NCBI GenBank assembly: GCA_003514205.1
Contig: DORQ01000263.1
Location: 12,780-19,173, forward strand
Source of the DNA: Acidimicrobiaceae bacterium
Lineage (GTDB): Bacteria; Actinomycetota; Acidimicrobiia; Acidimicrobiales; Microtrichaceae
Length of the DNA stretch: 6,394 nt
Direction of reading: 5' to 3'
Shown: positions 1 through 6,313 of the stretch, in pieces
How the letters are laid out: each line of letters begins with the position of its first letter
How positions within the stretch are numbered: position 1 is the first letter of the stretch
Notes under the pieces: generated by a model
Told to the model about the DNA's origin: nothing
Databases searched by the model: none
Seen by the model: the letters and a program-made list of their open reading frames with translations, nothing else
Translations under genes and position numbers: made by a program

Positions 1-377
1 GCCGTTGCAGTGGCCACACCGTGTTGGCCAGCCCCAGTCTCAGCCACGAGGCGAGTCTTGCCCATCCGTCGCGCCAAGAGCGCCTGGCCCAAGACGTTGT
101 TGATCTTGTGAGAGCCCGTGTGGTTGAGGTCCTCGCGCTTGAGGAGGACCTGGCACCCCAGGTGGTCGCTGAGCCGATGACATCTCGTCAAAGGGGAAGG
201 CCTGCCTGCATATTCGGTCAGAAGTAGCTGAAGTTCAGCGCGGAACCCAGGATCGGCCCACGCAGCAACAAAGGCCTCCTCCAACTCTTCGCAGGCTGGC
301 ACCAGTGTCTCAGGTATGAATCGCCCACCGAACTGGCCGAAACGACCAGTGTCGGAGGGTTGGCCCATGAATGACAT
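1..377 (-). CDS. trpB: Tryptophan synthase beta chain, N-terminal part (runs off the left edge)
   Basis: This is the first 125 codons of the PLP enzyme that condenses indole with serine to make tryptophan, working as a complex with TrpA. The visible part begins [20 protein letters not shown] and carries the family hallmarks: [10 protein letters not shown] near residues 16-25, YAGRPSPLT at 56-64, [17 protein letters not shown] at 78-94, and [13 protein letters not shown] at 112-124. Lys91 in SHKINN matches the lysine that forms the PLP Schiff base (K87 in Salmonella numbering), and Glu113 matches the catalytic glutamate (E109). A full family member is about 400 residues, so roughly two thirds lies beyond position 1. 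The start at 377 is preferred because GAGGT sits 4 nt upstream; a second in-frame ATG at 368 would drop three residues and lie 13 nt from it. The gene follows trpF by 31 bp in the same direction. Identity is certain; only the exact start is open. Confidence 0.96.
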   Translation of the reverse strand, partial: MSFMGQPSDTGRFGQFGGRFIPETLVPACEELEEAFVAAWADPGFRAELQLLLTEYAGRPSPLTRCHRLSDHLGCQVLLKREDLNHTGSHKINNVLGQALLARRMGKTRLVAETGAGQHGVATAT

Positions 378-381
378 AACG

Positions 382-386
382 ACCTC
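382..386 (-). promoter_or_regulatory. Ribosome binding site of trpB
   Basis: On the minus strand the bases read GAGGT, 4 nt before the ATG at 377. This favours the first of two in-frame ATG codons (377 and 368). It lies within the 31-bp spacer after the trpF stop codon. Confidence 0.5.
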
Positions 387-408
387 GGATTGACGGGGAG
401 GCACCAGC

Positions 409-1098
409 CTACAAGTCGCCGTCCTCGTTCCAATCAAAGGGAGTGGATGGGGAGAACTCTGGAGCCTCGTCCTCGGTTTCCATCCGCTCGATCTGCTCGG
501 CGCTGCGGGCGGCGTGGATGAATTTCTGGACGAGCCGAGGGTCTTTCATTCCCGCCGAGGATTCCACGCCAGTGGCAACGTCAACTCCCCATGGGCGCAC
601 TCTCTCGATTCCGGCAGCAACGTTGTCGGGCGTCAGGCCCCCAGCGAGGATCAGTCGATGGCCTCGGGGTATTTTGTCGACAAGCTCCCAATCGAACACG
701 TTGCCGCTGCCAGGATTCACCCCGTCAAGCATCAGCGCGTCGGCGCCATACTCATCGAATCGTTCGACCATCGGATCTCCTGCCGACAATGCAACGATCA
801 ATGACTGCACTTTGGGGCGGATTTCGGCGGCCATTGCGGGTGTTTCGTGACCGTGGAGTTGAGCGCCTCGGAGCCCAACTGACAACACAGTGTCGATCAC
901 AAAATGGGGCGCCTGATCCCGAAAGACTCCGAAGGTCAGGACCTCTCGTGGTAGTCGGCGAACAATGTCTCGCGCCGCCGATGGGGTGATGTTTCGCCGA
1001 GAAGTGGGCACGAAGTTGAACCCGAGCGCATCTGCACCCAATGCAGCCGCCATCAACGCGTCCTCTTCGTTGGTGATTCCGCAGATCTTCACCCACAT
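409..1098 (-). CDS. trpF: Phosphoribosylanthranilate isomerase
   Basis: A (beta/alpha)8-barrel cytoplasmic enzyme that performs the Amadori rearrangement of N-(5'-phosphoribosyl)anthranilate to CdRP, the substrate of TrpC. The start MWVKICGIT carries the catalytic cysteine (Cys6), and LMLDGV carries the catalytic aspartate (Asp125); these match Cys7 and Asp126 of the Thermotoga enzyme. Other family signatures are [10 protein letters not shown] (26-35), AQLHGHE (79-85), NVFDWELV (133-140), [10 protein letters not shown] (151-160) and [10 protein letters not shown] (171-180), the last two forming the phosphate-binding loops. The ATG at 1098 has a strong AGGAGGT 7 nt upstream. The gene lies 24 bp after trpC and 31 bp before trpB, so it is surely co-transcribed. 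The length of 229 residues exceeds the usual 200 or so because of an acidic tail after about residue 203, ending FDWNEDGDL. It is a dedicated TrpF, not the dual HisA/TrpF enzyme PriA used by many actinobacteria. Confidence 0.96.
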   Translation of the reverse strand: MWVKICGITNEEDALMAAALGADALGFNFVPTSRRNITPSAARDIVRRLPREVLTFGVFRDQAPHFVIDTVLSVGLRGAQLHGHETPAMAAEIRPKVQSLIVALSAGDPMVERFDEYGADALMLDGVNPGSGNVFDWELVDKIPRGHRLILAGGLTPDNVAAGIERVRPWGVDVATGVESSAGMKDPRLVQKFIHAARSAEQIERMETEDEAPEFSPSTPFDWNEDGDL

Positions 1099-1105
1099 GG
1101 TCGTG

Positions 1106-1112
1106 ACCTCCT
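1106..1112 (-). promoter_or_regulatory. Strong ribosome binding site of trpF
   Basis: The minus strand reads AGGAGGT, a full match to the Shine-Dalgarno core, 7 nt before the trpF ATG. It lies between the trpC stop (1123-1125) and the trpF start and fixes that start. It is the best ribosome binding site in the window. Confidence 0.85.
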
Positions 1113-1122
1113 GGCGATCAGG

Positions 1123-1941
1123 CTAGTTCCGCAGCGACACGCGGAGTTGTTCAATAGCCAATGTTGGATCCGGTGAGGTCACGAGATATTCCCCAACCAG
1201 CACCGCCTGGTACCCCGCCCCAGCGAGGGCCTCCGCGTCGGCGACACCACGCACACCCGATTCGGCGATCGCTACCCGCGAGGCCGGAATTGCCTCAGCG
1301 ACTCGAACTGCTCGCTCTTGATCCACCTCGAAGGTGGCGAGATCGCGTTGGTTCACCCCAATCAAGCCTGTGGGTGACGCTGCAAGTGCCCGTTGCAGTT
1401 CGACCTCGTCATGGGTTTCCAACAACACATCAAGTCCCAACTCCGTGGCGAGGGCCGCGAAACTCGCCAACTCGTCATCGTTGAGTGCCGCCACGATCAG
1501 GAGCACGCAGTCAGCACCCATCAATCGAGCATCGAAGATGTCGTGCAGCGACACCGTGAAGTCTTTTCGAATCACCGGCAGCTGCACCGCTGCTCGCGCA
1601 GTCTGAAGATCCTCGGGTGAGCCACCAAAGTTCGCGGGCTCGGTGAGAACCGAGAGACACGCTGCACCCCCTGCTTCATAGGCGAGTGCTAGCGAGGTCG
1701 GGTCGAGATGGAGCGCCAGGTTCTTCTTTGATGGAGATCGGCGCTTGATTTCCGCAATGACTGCGAGTTGATCACTTCCAGCAAGGGCTCGACCAAACCC
1801 GCGAGCCGGGCCGCAGCGGCTGCATCGCTCCGCAAGTTCAGTGAGCGATCGAGAATCAGCTTCCGCCGCAGCCCGATGCTCTGCGAGGATTCGATCTAAG
1901 TAGGTAGCCACGTGCTCACGGTAGCCCGAGGCTGATGCCAT
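1123..1941 (-). CDS. trpC: Indole-3-glycerol-phosphate synthase
   Basis: A (beta/alpha)8-barrel enzyme that closes the indole ring of CdRP with loss of CO2 and water, giving indole-3-glycerol phosphate. At 272 residues it has normal length for a stand-alone enzyme, not fused to TrpF. Active-site segments are in order: VIAEIKRRSPS (61-71, with Glu64 and Lys66), CLSVLTE (95-101), VIRKDF (123-128, with the general-acid lysine Lys126), LLETHDEVE (173-181, with catalytic Glu175), IGVNQRDL (194-201, with Asn197), AESGVRG (226-232) and VLVGEYLV (247-254, phosphate end). Many relatives have GVNNR or GVNAR where this protein has GVNQR. A CxxC pair (Cys40, Cys43) lies in the N-terminal extension, in a stretch where relatives often have prolines. 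The ATG at 1941 has only a weak AAGG about 6 nt upstream. It is the first gene of the visible trp cluster and diverges from the response regulator. Confidence 0.96.
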   Translation of the reverse strand: MASASGYREHVATYLDRILAEHRAAAEADSRSLTELAERCSRCGPARGFGRALAGSDQLAVIAEIKRRSPSKKNLALHLDPTSLALAYEAGGAACLSVLTEPANFGGSPEDLQTARAAVQLPVIRKDFTVSLHDIFDARLMGADCVLLIVAALNDDELASFAALATELGLDVLLETHDEVELQRALAASPTGLIGVNQRDLATFEVDQERAVRVAEAIPASRVAIAESGVRGVADAEALAGAGYQAVLVGEYLVTSPDPTLAIEQLRVSLRN

Positions 1942-2029
1942 CTCGAACCTTGCTCACAACGCTTCAGCCCACCGCTGGAAATCACCCAAGGATTGCGAGT
2001 GGTTCTGAGCAACCCGGTGATTGAATGGA
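1942..2029. promoter_or_regulatory. Divergent intergenic control region between trpC and the response regulator
   Basis: This 88-bp spacer separates the divergent starts of trpC (minus) and the response regulator (plus), so promoters for both the trp cluster and the two-component operon should lie here or just inside the genes. I see no convincing -35/-10 pair on either strand, no tryptophan-rich leader peptide and no terminator-antiterminator fold typical of an attenuator. The only structure that stands out is the inverted repeat listed separately. The promoter role is inferred from gene orientation alone. Confidence 0.5.
1950..2012. repeat. Imperfect inverted repeat, 11-bp arms, possible operator
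   Basis: The left arm TTGCTCACAAC (1950-1960) and right arm GTTCTGAGCAA (2002-2012) are reverse complements at 10 of 11 positions, with a 41-bp gap. The arm centres are 52 bp apart, close to five turns of B-DNA, so two proteins bound at the arms would lie on the same face. The long gap argues against an RNA hairpin. It fills the divergent spacer between trpC and the response regulator, a natural position for an operator acting on both. A match this good in so short a region is somewhat unlikely by chance but not conclusive. Confidence 0.4.
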
Positions 2030-2725
2030 GTGGTGCTCGAATCTGAAATGGTGATCGTGGTTGTCGAGGACGACAACAGCATTGCTGATCTACTGCACCT
2101 TTATCTCACTCGCGCCAACTACCGCGTGTACCTGTGTCGGGACGTGGATTCGGCCATCTCCACCATTGCGGACCGGCAACCCTCCCTCGTGATCCTCGAC
2201 ATTGGTCTTCCCGGAGATCGCGACGGGCTCGACCTGTGTCGACACCTGCGCGCTGGGGGCAACGAGGTAGCCATCATCCTGCTGACCGCCCGAGAGGACG
2301 AAATCGACCGCGTGCTTGGGCTCGAACTCGGTGCGGATGACTATGTAACCAAGCCGTTCTCGCCGCGTGAACTCGTCGCGAGAGTGAAGAACATCCTCAG
2401 AAGAACAACCGCAGTACGCCCGGAAGATCCGGCCAAACTGGAACACTTCGAGTTGGGGAACTCCGTGGTCGATCTGAAGCGACGAGAGGTCATTATCGAC
2501 GGACTGCCGGAATCGTTCACTTCACGGGAGTTCGACCTTCTGGTCTTTCTTCTGGAGAACCGTGGTCGTGCTCTTAGCCGCCGCCAGCTACTCGACGGCG
2601 TGTGGGGCGATGGTTGGTATGGCGATGAACGAACGGTGGATGTTCATGTTCGCCAACTCCGCAAGAAGCTCGGAGCTTCCTTGCCACTAGAAACAGTGTG
2701 GGGCCTTGGCTACCGACTCGACTAG
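2030..2725 (+). CDS. OmpR/PhoB-family two-component response regulator
   Basis: A cytoplasmic transcription factor switched on by phosphorylation, very likely by the kinase encoded next. Counting from the GTG at 2030 (231 residues), the receiver domain covers about residues 8-125. It has the acidic pocket in VVVEDD (Glu13, Asp14), phospho-acceptor Asp57 in VILDIGLPG, the switch residue Thr86 in LLTARED, and Lys108 in DDYVTKPFSPREL. The C-terminal part (about 138-231) is a winged helix with FTSREFDLLVFLLEN, the recognition-helix region ERTVDVHVRQLRKKLG, and the closing hairpin TVWGLGYRLD. The start is uncertain. GTG 2030 has GGTGA 9 nt upstream, ATG 2048 gives the more typical short leader (MVIVVVEDD, 225 residues), and an upstream TTG at 2021 is also open. 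It precedes the kinase by 41 bp and diverges from trpC. The family is certain; no specific gene name can be assigned. Confidence 0.93.
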   Translation: MVLESEMVIVVVEDDNSIADLLHLYLTRANYRVYLCRDVDSAISTIADRQPSLVILDIGLPGDRDGLDLCRHLRAGGNEVAIILLTAREDEIDRVLGLELGADDYVTKPFSPRELVARVKNILRRTTAVRPEDPAKLEHFELGNSVVDLKRREVIIDGLPESFTSREFDLLVFLLENRGRALSRRQLLDGVWGDGWYGDERTVDVHVRQLRKKLGASLPLETVWGLGYRLD

Positions 2726-2756
2726 GCACCGAGCATCCCCGTGATTGCTGGCCACC

Positions 2757-2761
2757 AGGAG
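2757..2761 (+). promoter_or_regulatory. Ribosome binding site deciding the histidine kinase start
   Basis: AGGAG lies 5 nt before the GTG at 2767. This supports GTG 2767 as the kinase start over the upstream in-frame GTG at 2698, which would overlap the regulator gene and add a proline-rich, non-family leader. An in-frame ATG at 2785 lies too far (23 nt) from this site. Confidence 0.75.
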
Positions 2762-2766
2762 CAGTT

Positions 2767-4152
2767 GTGACGCGCCGAATCACCATGGGAATTCTCTCGT
2801 TGGTCGTGCTCGTTCTCGTCGTGGTGGGATTCCTCACCTTCGGGCTTGCACGAGCGAGCCTTCGCCAGGACACCCTGAAGCGAATGGAGCGGCAGACAGA
2901 GGTCGTCGCCAATTTGTTGCCAGCCCTGAATGCTGTGGACGAGGAAGATCGACCAAATGCTGAGCGAATCAACCGGACCCGGGCTCGCATCACTGGGGTG
3001 TTGAACACAACCGGTATCACCCAGGTTGTCATCGACCCCGAGGGCCGACTAGTGGGAGACCTGCCAACACCCGTGCGGCCCCGAGCCCTCGACATTGCAG
3101 AGCTTCAGGCCAACGGCGTGCAAAGCGGTGGCATCGGCAGCAAGCTCTGGGCCGCCTCGGGACGACAGGTCGCAGACGGGTCAACCCTGGTGGCAGTGCT
3201 CGTCGAACCCCGCGAGCCGCTGTTCGGCACAACGCTTCGCTACTACCTACTCGCCGCGGCGGCATCAGTTCTCCTCGCCCTCTTCGCTGCGCGTGCGCTG
3301 TCGAAACGCCTGACGCGCCCAATCCTCGAGGCCGTTTCTGCCACCGAGTCAATGGCCAAAGGCGATCTTTCCGTTCGTCTTCCCACGCACGAGTCCAGCA
3401 GTGGCTCTGACGGCCCTGATGAGCTCGAAACGCTGAAACGGTCGATCAACATCATGGCCGAAGGATTGCAGCGCTCCCAGGGGCTTGAACAACAGTTTCT
3501 CGTATCGGTCACACATGACCTTCGTACTCCCCTGACCTCGATCCGGGGTTATGCCGAGGCCATTGCCGATGGTGTGACGCCACACCCTGCAGCTGCTGGT
3601 GCGACCATTCTCGCCGAGGCGAAGAAGCTCGAACGCCTCGTTGGCGACATACTCGACCTTGCGAGGCTGAGCGCCCGTCAGTTTCGACTCAACCCATCCA
3701 AGGTCGACGTCTCGACTCTCCTTGAGGAGGCACATCGAAGCCTCAATCCGGGAGCGACCGCGGCAGGACTTCAGCTCAAACTCAACGCACCCTCAGACCT
3801 CTACGTGTGGGTCGACTCCGACCGGGCGCTCCAGGTCATCGGCAATCTCACCGCCAATGCTGTGAGGTACGCCACGACCACCATTTGGATGACTGCCCGA
3901 CAGGAACCAGGAGGGTTCGTGGCCATCGATGTCGCAGATGACGGGGCGGGTATCTCCCCTGAAGACCTGCCATACCTGTTCGAACGCCTCTATCAAGCAC
4001 ACAACCAGCCGGTCCGCCAGGAATCAGGAGCTGGAATCGGCCTCGCAATCGTACGCGAGCTCTGTCTTGCAATGGGCGGCAGTGCGAGCGTTGCATCTCA
4101 ACTCGGGACTGGCACCACTGTCACGGCAAGATTTCCTGCGGCCGATTCCTGA
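2767..4152 (+). CDS. Membrane sensor histidine kinase (HAMP, HisKA, HATPase_c)
   Basis: A cell-membrane sensor that should phosphorylate the response regulator encoded 41 bp upstream. Counting from GTG 2767 it has 461 residues, beginning MTRRITMGILSLVV. Transmembrane helix 1 spans about 7-27, an extracytoplasmic sensor region about 28-158, and helix 2 about 159-178. A HAMP linker follows (about 175-234, with RLTRPI and GDLSVRLP). In the dimerisation and phospho-acceptor domain, His250 lies in SVTHDLRTPLTSIRGYAEAI. The ATP-binding domain (about 350-457) has the N-box GNLTANAVRYA (Asn360, Asn364), the G1 box DVADDGAGIS (Asp391), an F box LFERLYQ, and the G2 box GAGIGLAIV (from Gly421). All catalytic motifs are present, so the protein looks functional. 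The outer domain has no motif I recognise, so the signal is unknown. It converges with ygfZ, leaving 20 bp between stop codons. Confidence 0.94.
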   Translation: MTRRITMGILSLVVLVLVVVGFLTFGLARASLRQDTLKRMERQTEVVANLLPALNAVDEEDRPNAERINRTRARITGVLNTTGITQVVIDPEGRLVGDLPTPVRPRALDIAELQANGVQSGGIGSKLWAASGRQVADGSTLVAVLVEPREPLFGTTLRYYLLAAAASVLLALFAARALSKRLTRPILEAVSATESMAKGDLSVRLPTHESSSGSDGPDELETLKRSINIMAEGLQRSQGLEQQFLVSVTHDLRTPLTSIRGYAEAIADGVTPHPAAAGATILAEAKKLERLVGDILDLARLSARQFRLNPSKVDVSTLLEEAHRSLNPGATAAGLQLKLNAPSDLYVWVDSDRALQVIGNLTANAVRYATTTIWMTARQEPGGFVAIDVADDGAGISPEDLPYLFERLYQAHNQPVRQESGAGIGLAIVRELCLAMGGSASVASQLGTGTTVTARFPAADS

Positions 4153-4172
4153 CGCCCACACACCGAGAAGCG

Positions 4173-5036
4173 CTACAAAGGATCCGCCTGAATGGGCGAC
4201 CCGGAACAGTTCAGCACGGCCGGCACCTCCACTCTGCGGGAAATGAACGCCAAGCCAACTGCAGAGGCCGCAGAGGTAATGGCTCCAACTATCGCTCCTT
4301 CGGCATCTGTCAGGGGAGCCCCGACGACAAGTTCAACATCATCGGCGGCAGTCACTCTTCGCAGCTTCCGCGGGGTGTTGGACCCTCGGGAATCCACCCT
4401 CGCCACCAGCTCCTGTCCCACATAGCAGCCCTTTGTGAAACTCACTGTCGCGGCTATGAGCCAGGCGCCAGCTTCGGCAGGGATCGTGTCCTCCGTAAGC
4501 TCCGAACCACACTCGGGAACGCCAGCCAGAATACGGACCCGCTCAAGCGCAGCGCTTGGGGCACGGACCCCGTCCAATAGTGAGGTATCAGGAGCACACA
4601 CCGCTTCGATCACTTGTGCGCCAGGCCAACCAGTCTCCCGAACGCTCAAGGGCGCCAAACCAACCAGGTCCTCAGCGAGTAGGTCCAACATCGACTGATG
4701 GTTCTCGGTGTCAGCCACTTCGCGGCGGACGCAAATTCCGAGAGGAACAAGCTCCAGCTCGCAGTCCGTTCGAAGTTTGAAGCGGCTCAATCGATTCGCG
4801 GCAGGCTCACCAAATCCCGATGCAGTGTCGAGAAGAAATTCAGTCTCCGAGATGCGGGCCACACCCATCAAGGCAACCACCTTTCCCTGAGGCTGCAGCA
4901 GAAGACTCCACGCGAATCCGCCAACCTTGAGCCCTGCGACATCTTGAGTGAGTTGGCCCTGAAGGAACGTGGCCGAGTCGGGGCCGCGACACCACAGCAC
5001 ATCTCGAGTGAACAGTTCCGCCTTCGTGTTTCCCAT
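4173..5036 (-). CDS. ygfZ: YgfZ/GcvT-like folate-binding protein
   Basis: A member of the YgfZ (COG0354) family, related to the glycine-cleavage T protein. Family members bind tetrahydrofolate and help build or repair iron-sulfur proteins such as MiaB; that role comes from the E. coli family member, not from this sequence. The diagnostic motif KGCYVGQE is intact at residues 202-209, with the conserved Cys204. Also seen are the N-terminal WCRGPDSATFLQGQLTQDV region (15-33), QPQGKVVAL (49-57), and TEDTIPAEAG before the motif (181-190). The C-terminal beta-barrel part follows (about 222-270). At 287 residues it is of normal length, slightly short of the E. coli protein. The ATG at 5036 has GGGAG 9 nt upstream. 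The gene stands alone on its strand, convergent with the kinase and divergent from the DUF445 gene with only 14 bp between start codons. Confidence 0.92.
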   Translation of the reverse strand: MGNTKAELFTRDVLWCRGPDSATFLQGQLTQDVAGLKVGGFAWSLLLQPQGKVVALMGVARISETEFLLDTASGFGEPAANRLSRFKLRTDCELELVPLGICVRREVADTENHQSMLDLLAEDLVGLAPLSVRETGWPGAQVIEAVCAPDTSLLDGVRAPSAALERVRILAGVPECGSELTEDTIPAEAGAWLIAATVSFTKGCYVGQELVARVDSRGSNTPRKLRRVTAADDVELVVGAPLTDAEGAIVGAITSAASAVGLAFISRRVEVPAVLNCSGSPIQADPL

Positions 5037-5045
5037 AGGGTAAGT

Positions 5046-5050
5046 CTCCC
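5046..5050 (-). promoter_or_regulatory. Ribosome binding site of ygfZ, abutting the DUF445 start codon
   Basis: The minus strand reads GGGAG, 9 nt before the ygfZ ATG. The site ends directly against the ATG (5051) of the divergent DUF445 gene. The same 14-bp spacer read on the plus strand has AGGG (5037-5040), 10 nt before that ATG, so both genes appear to draw their initiation signals from one tiny spacer. Confidence 0.55.
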
Positions 5051-6313
5051 ATGGCTGCTGGCTTCGAACTTACCCCCGAGGAACTCTCGCGAGTCGACGA
5101 GATCTCCGCTATGAAACGGACCGCGACGCTGGTGCTCTGCGCTGCCGTTGCAGTCTTCATTGGCGCCCGAATTCTCGAGAATTCCAATGGCGAGCCCTGG
5201 GGGTACATCCGGGCCACAGCGGAGGCCGCCATGGTTGGCGGGGTAGCCGACTGGTTTGCAGTGACAGCCTTGTTTCGCCATCCGTTGGGGATCCCAATCC
5301 CCCACACGGCGATTCTGCCGAACCGCAAGGATCAGCTCGGCAAGACGCTCGGCGGGTTTGTGCAACGAGCATTCCTCGCTCCCGATCTTGTCGCTGAGCG
5401 TCTCGTCGAGGCCGACGTCTCCGCCCGCCTGAGCGACTGGCTTGCGGAGGAGGACAACGTGACCGTTGTGGCCAGACAGGCTGGATCTGTGGCGGCAACA
5501 GTGGCGCGACTCATCGACGATGACGAGGTGAGCGAACTTCTCACCTCCGAGATCTTGGCGCGGGTTCGCAGTGTTGACCTGTCCCCATTAGCTGGCCGGG
5601 TCATCGAGACCGCCACCGAGGACGGCCGACACCATCAACTGCTCGATGCCGCGTTGAACTCGATGACCGACATGATGGCCACACAACGCCCGATGTTGCG
5701 GAACCGGTTCGCGCAAGAATCCCCGTGGTGGGTTCCCGAAAGCATCGATGAGAAGGTGTTCGACCGAATCTTCGCTGGTCTGCAGACCTTTGTTCGCGAG
5801 ATCAAGACCAACCAGCAACATCCCGTTCGCCGCCATGTTGACGAACGGCTCGCCCAGCTCATCACGCAGCTCCGCTCTGACCCAGCCATGGCACACAAGG
5901 TTGCCGACCTACGAGACGAGATTCTTGGCCATCCAAGCATCCGAGAGTGGTCGCAGAGCATCTGGGTGGATCTACGTGAACAGATCATCCATTCCGCTTC
6001 CGAACCCGATTCGATGCTGCAGCAGCGCCTCGCTGCGGCAGTCCGTTCCTTCCGAAATGCTCTGGTCGATGACCCCGTGCTGCAGGCCCGCGTGAACGCC
6101 GCAGTGGTCGATGTGGCCAGGACCCTGTGCGACCGCTACGGAGACGAAATCGCGGGGTTCGTTGAATCAACGGTGCAACGGTGGGATGGGCAGGAAACCT
6201 CCACGCGGGTCGAGCTGTTACTCGGCAGAGATCTACAGATCATCCGAATCAACGGTTCAGTCGTAGGCGGGCTCGTCGGACTCGTGATCTACACCGTTGG
6301 CAAGCTGCTGTAG
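5051..6313 (+). CDS. DUF445 (YjiN-type) membrane protein
   Basis: A 420-residue member of the DUF445 family (Pfam PF04286, E. coli YjiN type), whose biochemical function is not established. A hydrophobic helix spans about residues 24-42. It is followed by the family's strongest signature, EAAMVGGVADWFAVTALF and RHPLGIPIPHTAI (58-88), then NRKDQLGKTLGGFV (91-104). The long middle part (about 110-390) is polar, acidic and largely helical. The C-terminus has the other typical family ending, DLQIIRINGSVVGGLVGLVI (394-413), a second membrane anchor close to the last residue. The start at 5051 is favoured because the polar leader before helix 1 (TPEELSRVDEISAMKR) is typical of relatives; an in-frame ATG at 5111 (MKRTATL) is the alternative and would free 60 bp for a promoter. 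The length is normal for the family. No same-strand neighbour in the window hints at a pathway. Confidence 0.92.
   Translation: MAAGFELTPEELSRVDEISAMKRTATLVLCAAVAVFIGARILENSNGEPWGYIRATAEAAMVGGVADWFAVTALFRHPLGIPIPHTAILPNRKDQLGKTLGGFVQRAFLAPDLVAERLVEADVSARLSDWLAEEDNVTVVARQAGSVAATVARLIDDDEVSELLTSEILARVRSVDLSPLAGRVIETATEDGRHHQLLDAALNSMTDMMATQRPMLRNRFAQESPWWVPESIDEKVFDRIFAGLQTFVREIKTNQQHPVRRHVDERLAQLITQLRSDPAMAHKVADLRDEILGHPSIREWSQSIWVDLREQIIHSASEPDSMLQQRLAAAVRSFRNALVDDPVLQARVNAAVVDVARTLCDRYGDEIAGFVESTVQRWDGQETSTRVELLLGRDLQIIRINGSVVGGLVGLVIYTVGKLL

Noticed and set aside
443..850. Long open frame on the plus strand opposite trpF (135 codons), with other overlapping frames
   Set aside because: It lies wholly antisense to a clear trpF, has no family-like motif, and such frames are common opposite G+C-rich genes.
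1896..1985. Short minus-strand frame (GTG at 1985, 29 codons, two tryptophans) overlapping the trpC start, considered as a trp leader peptide
   Set aside because: The tryptophans are ten codons apart and not tandem, it overlaps trpC out of frame, no good ribosome binding site precedes it, and no attenuator hairpins follow.
2698..2766. Upstream extension of the histidine kinase to the GTG at 2698
   Set aside because: It would overlap the end of the regulator gene, adds a leader unlike sensor kinases, and a proper AGGAG points to GTG 2767.
2574..3095. Minus-strand open frame of 173 codons opposite the regulator and kinase
   Set aside because: It is Arg- and Ser-rich, low in family-like features, and fully antisense to two well-supported genes, as expected for a shadow frame.
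4840..5365. Minus-strand frames of about 160 codons running across the ygfZ/DUF445 junction
   Set aside because: They are out of frame with ygfZ and antisense to the conserved DUF445 signature; no recognisable protein is encoded.
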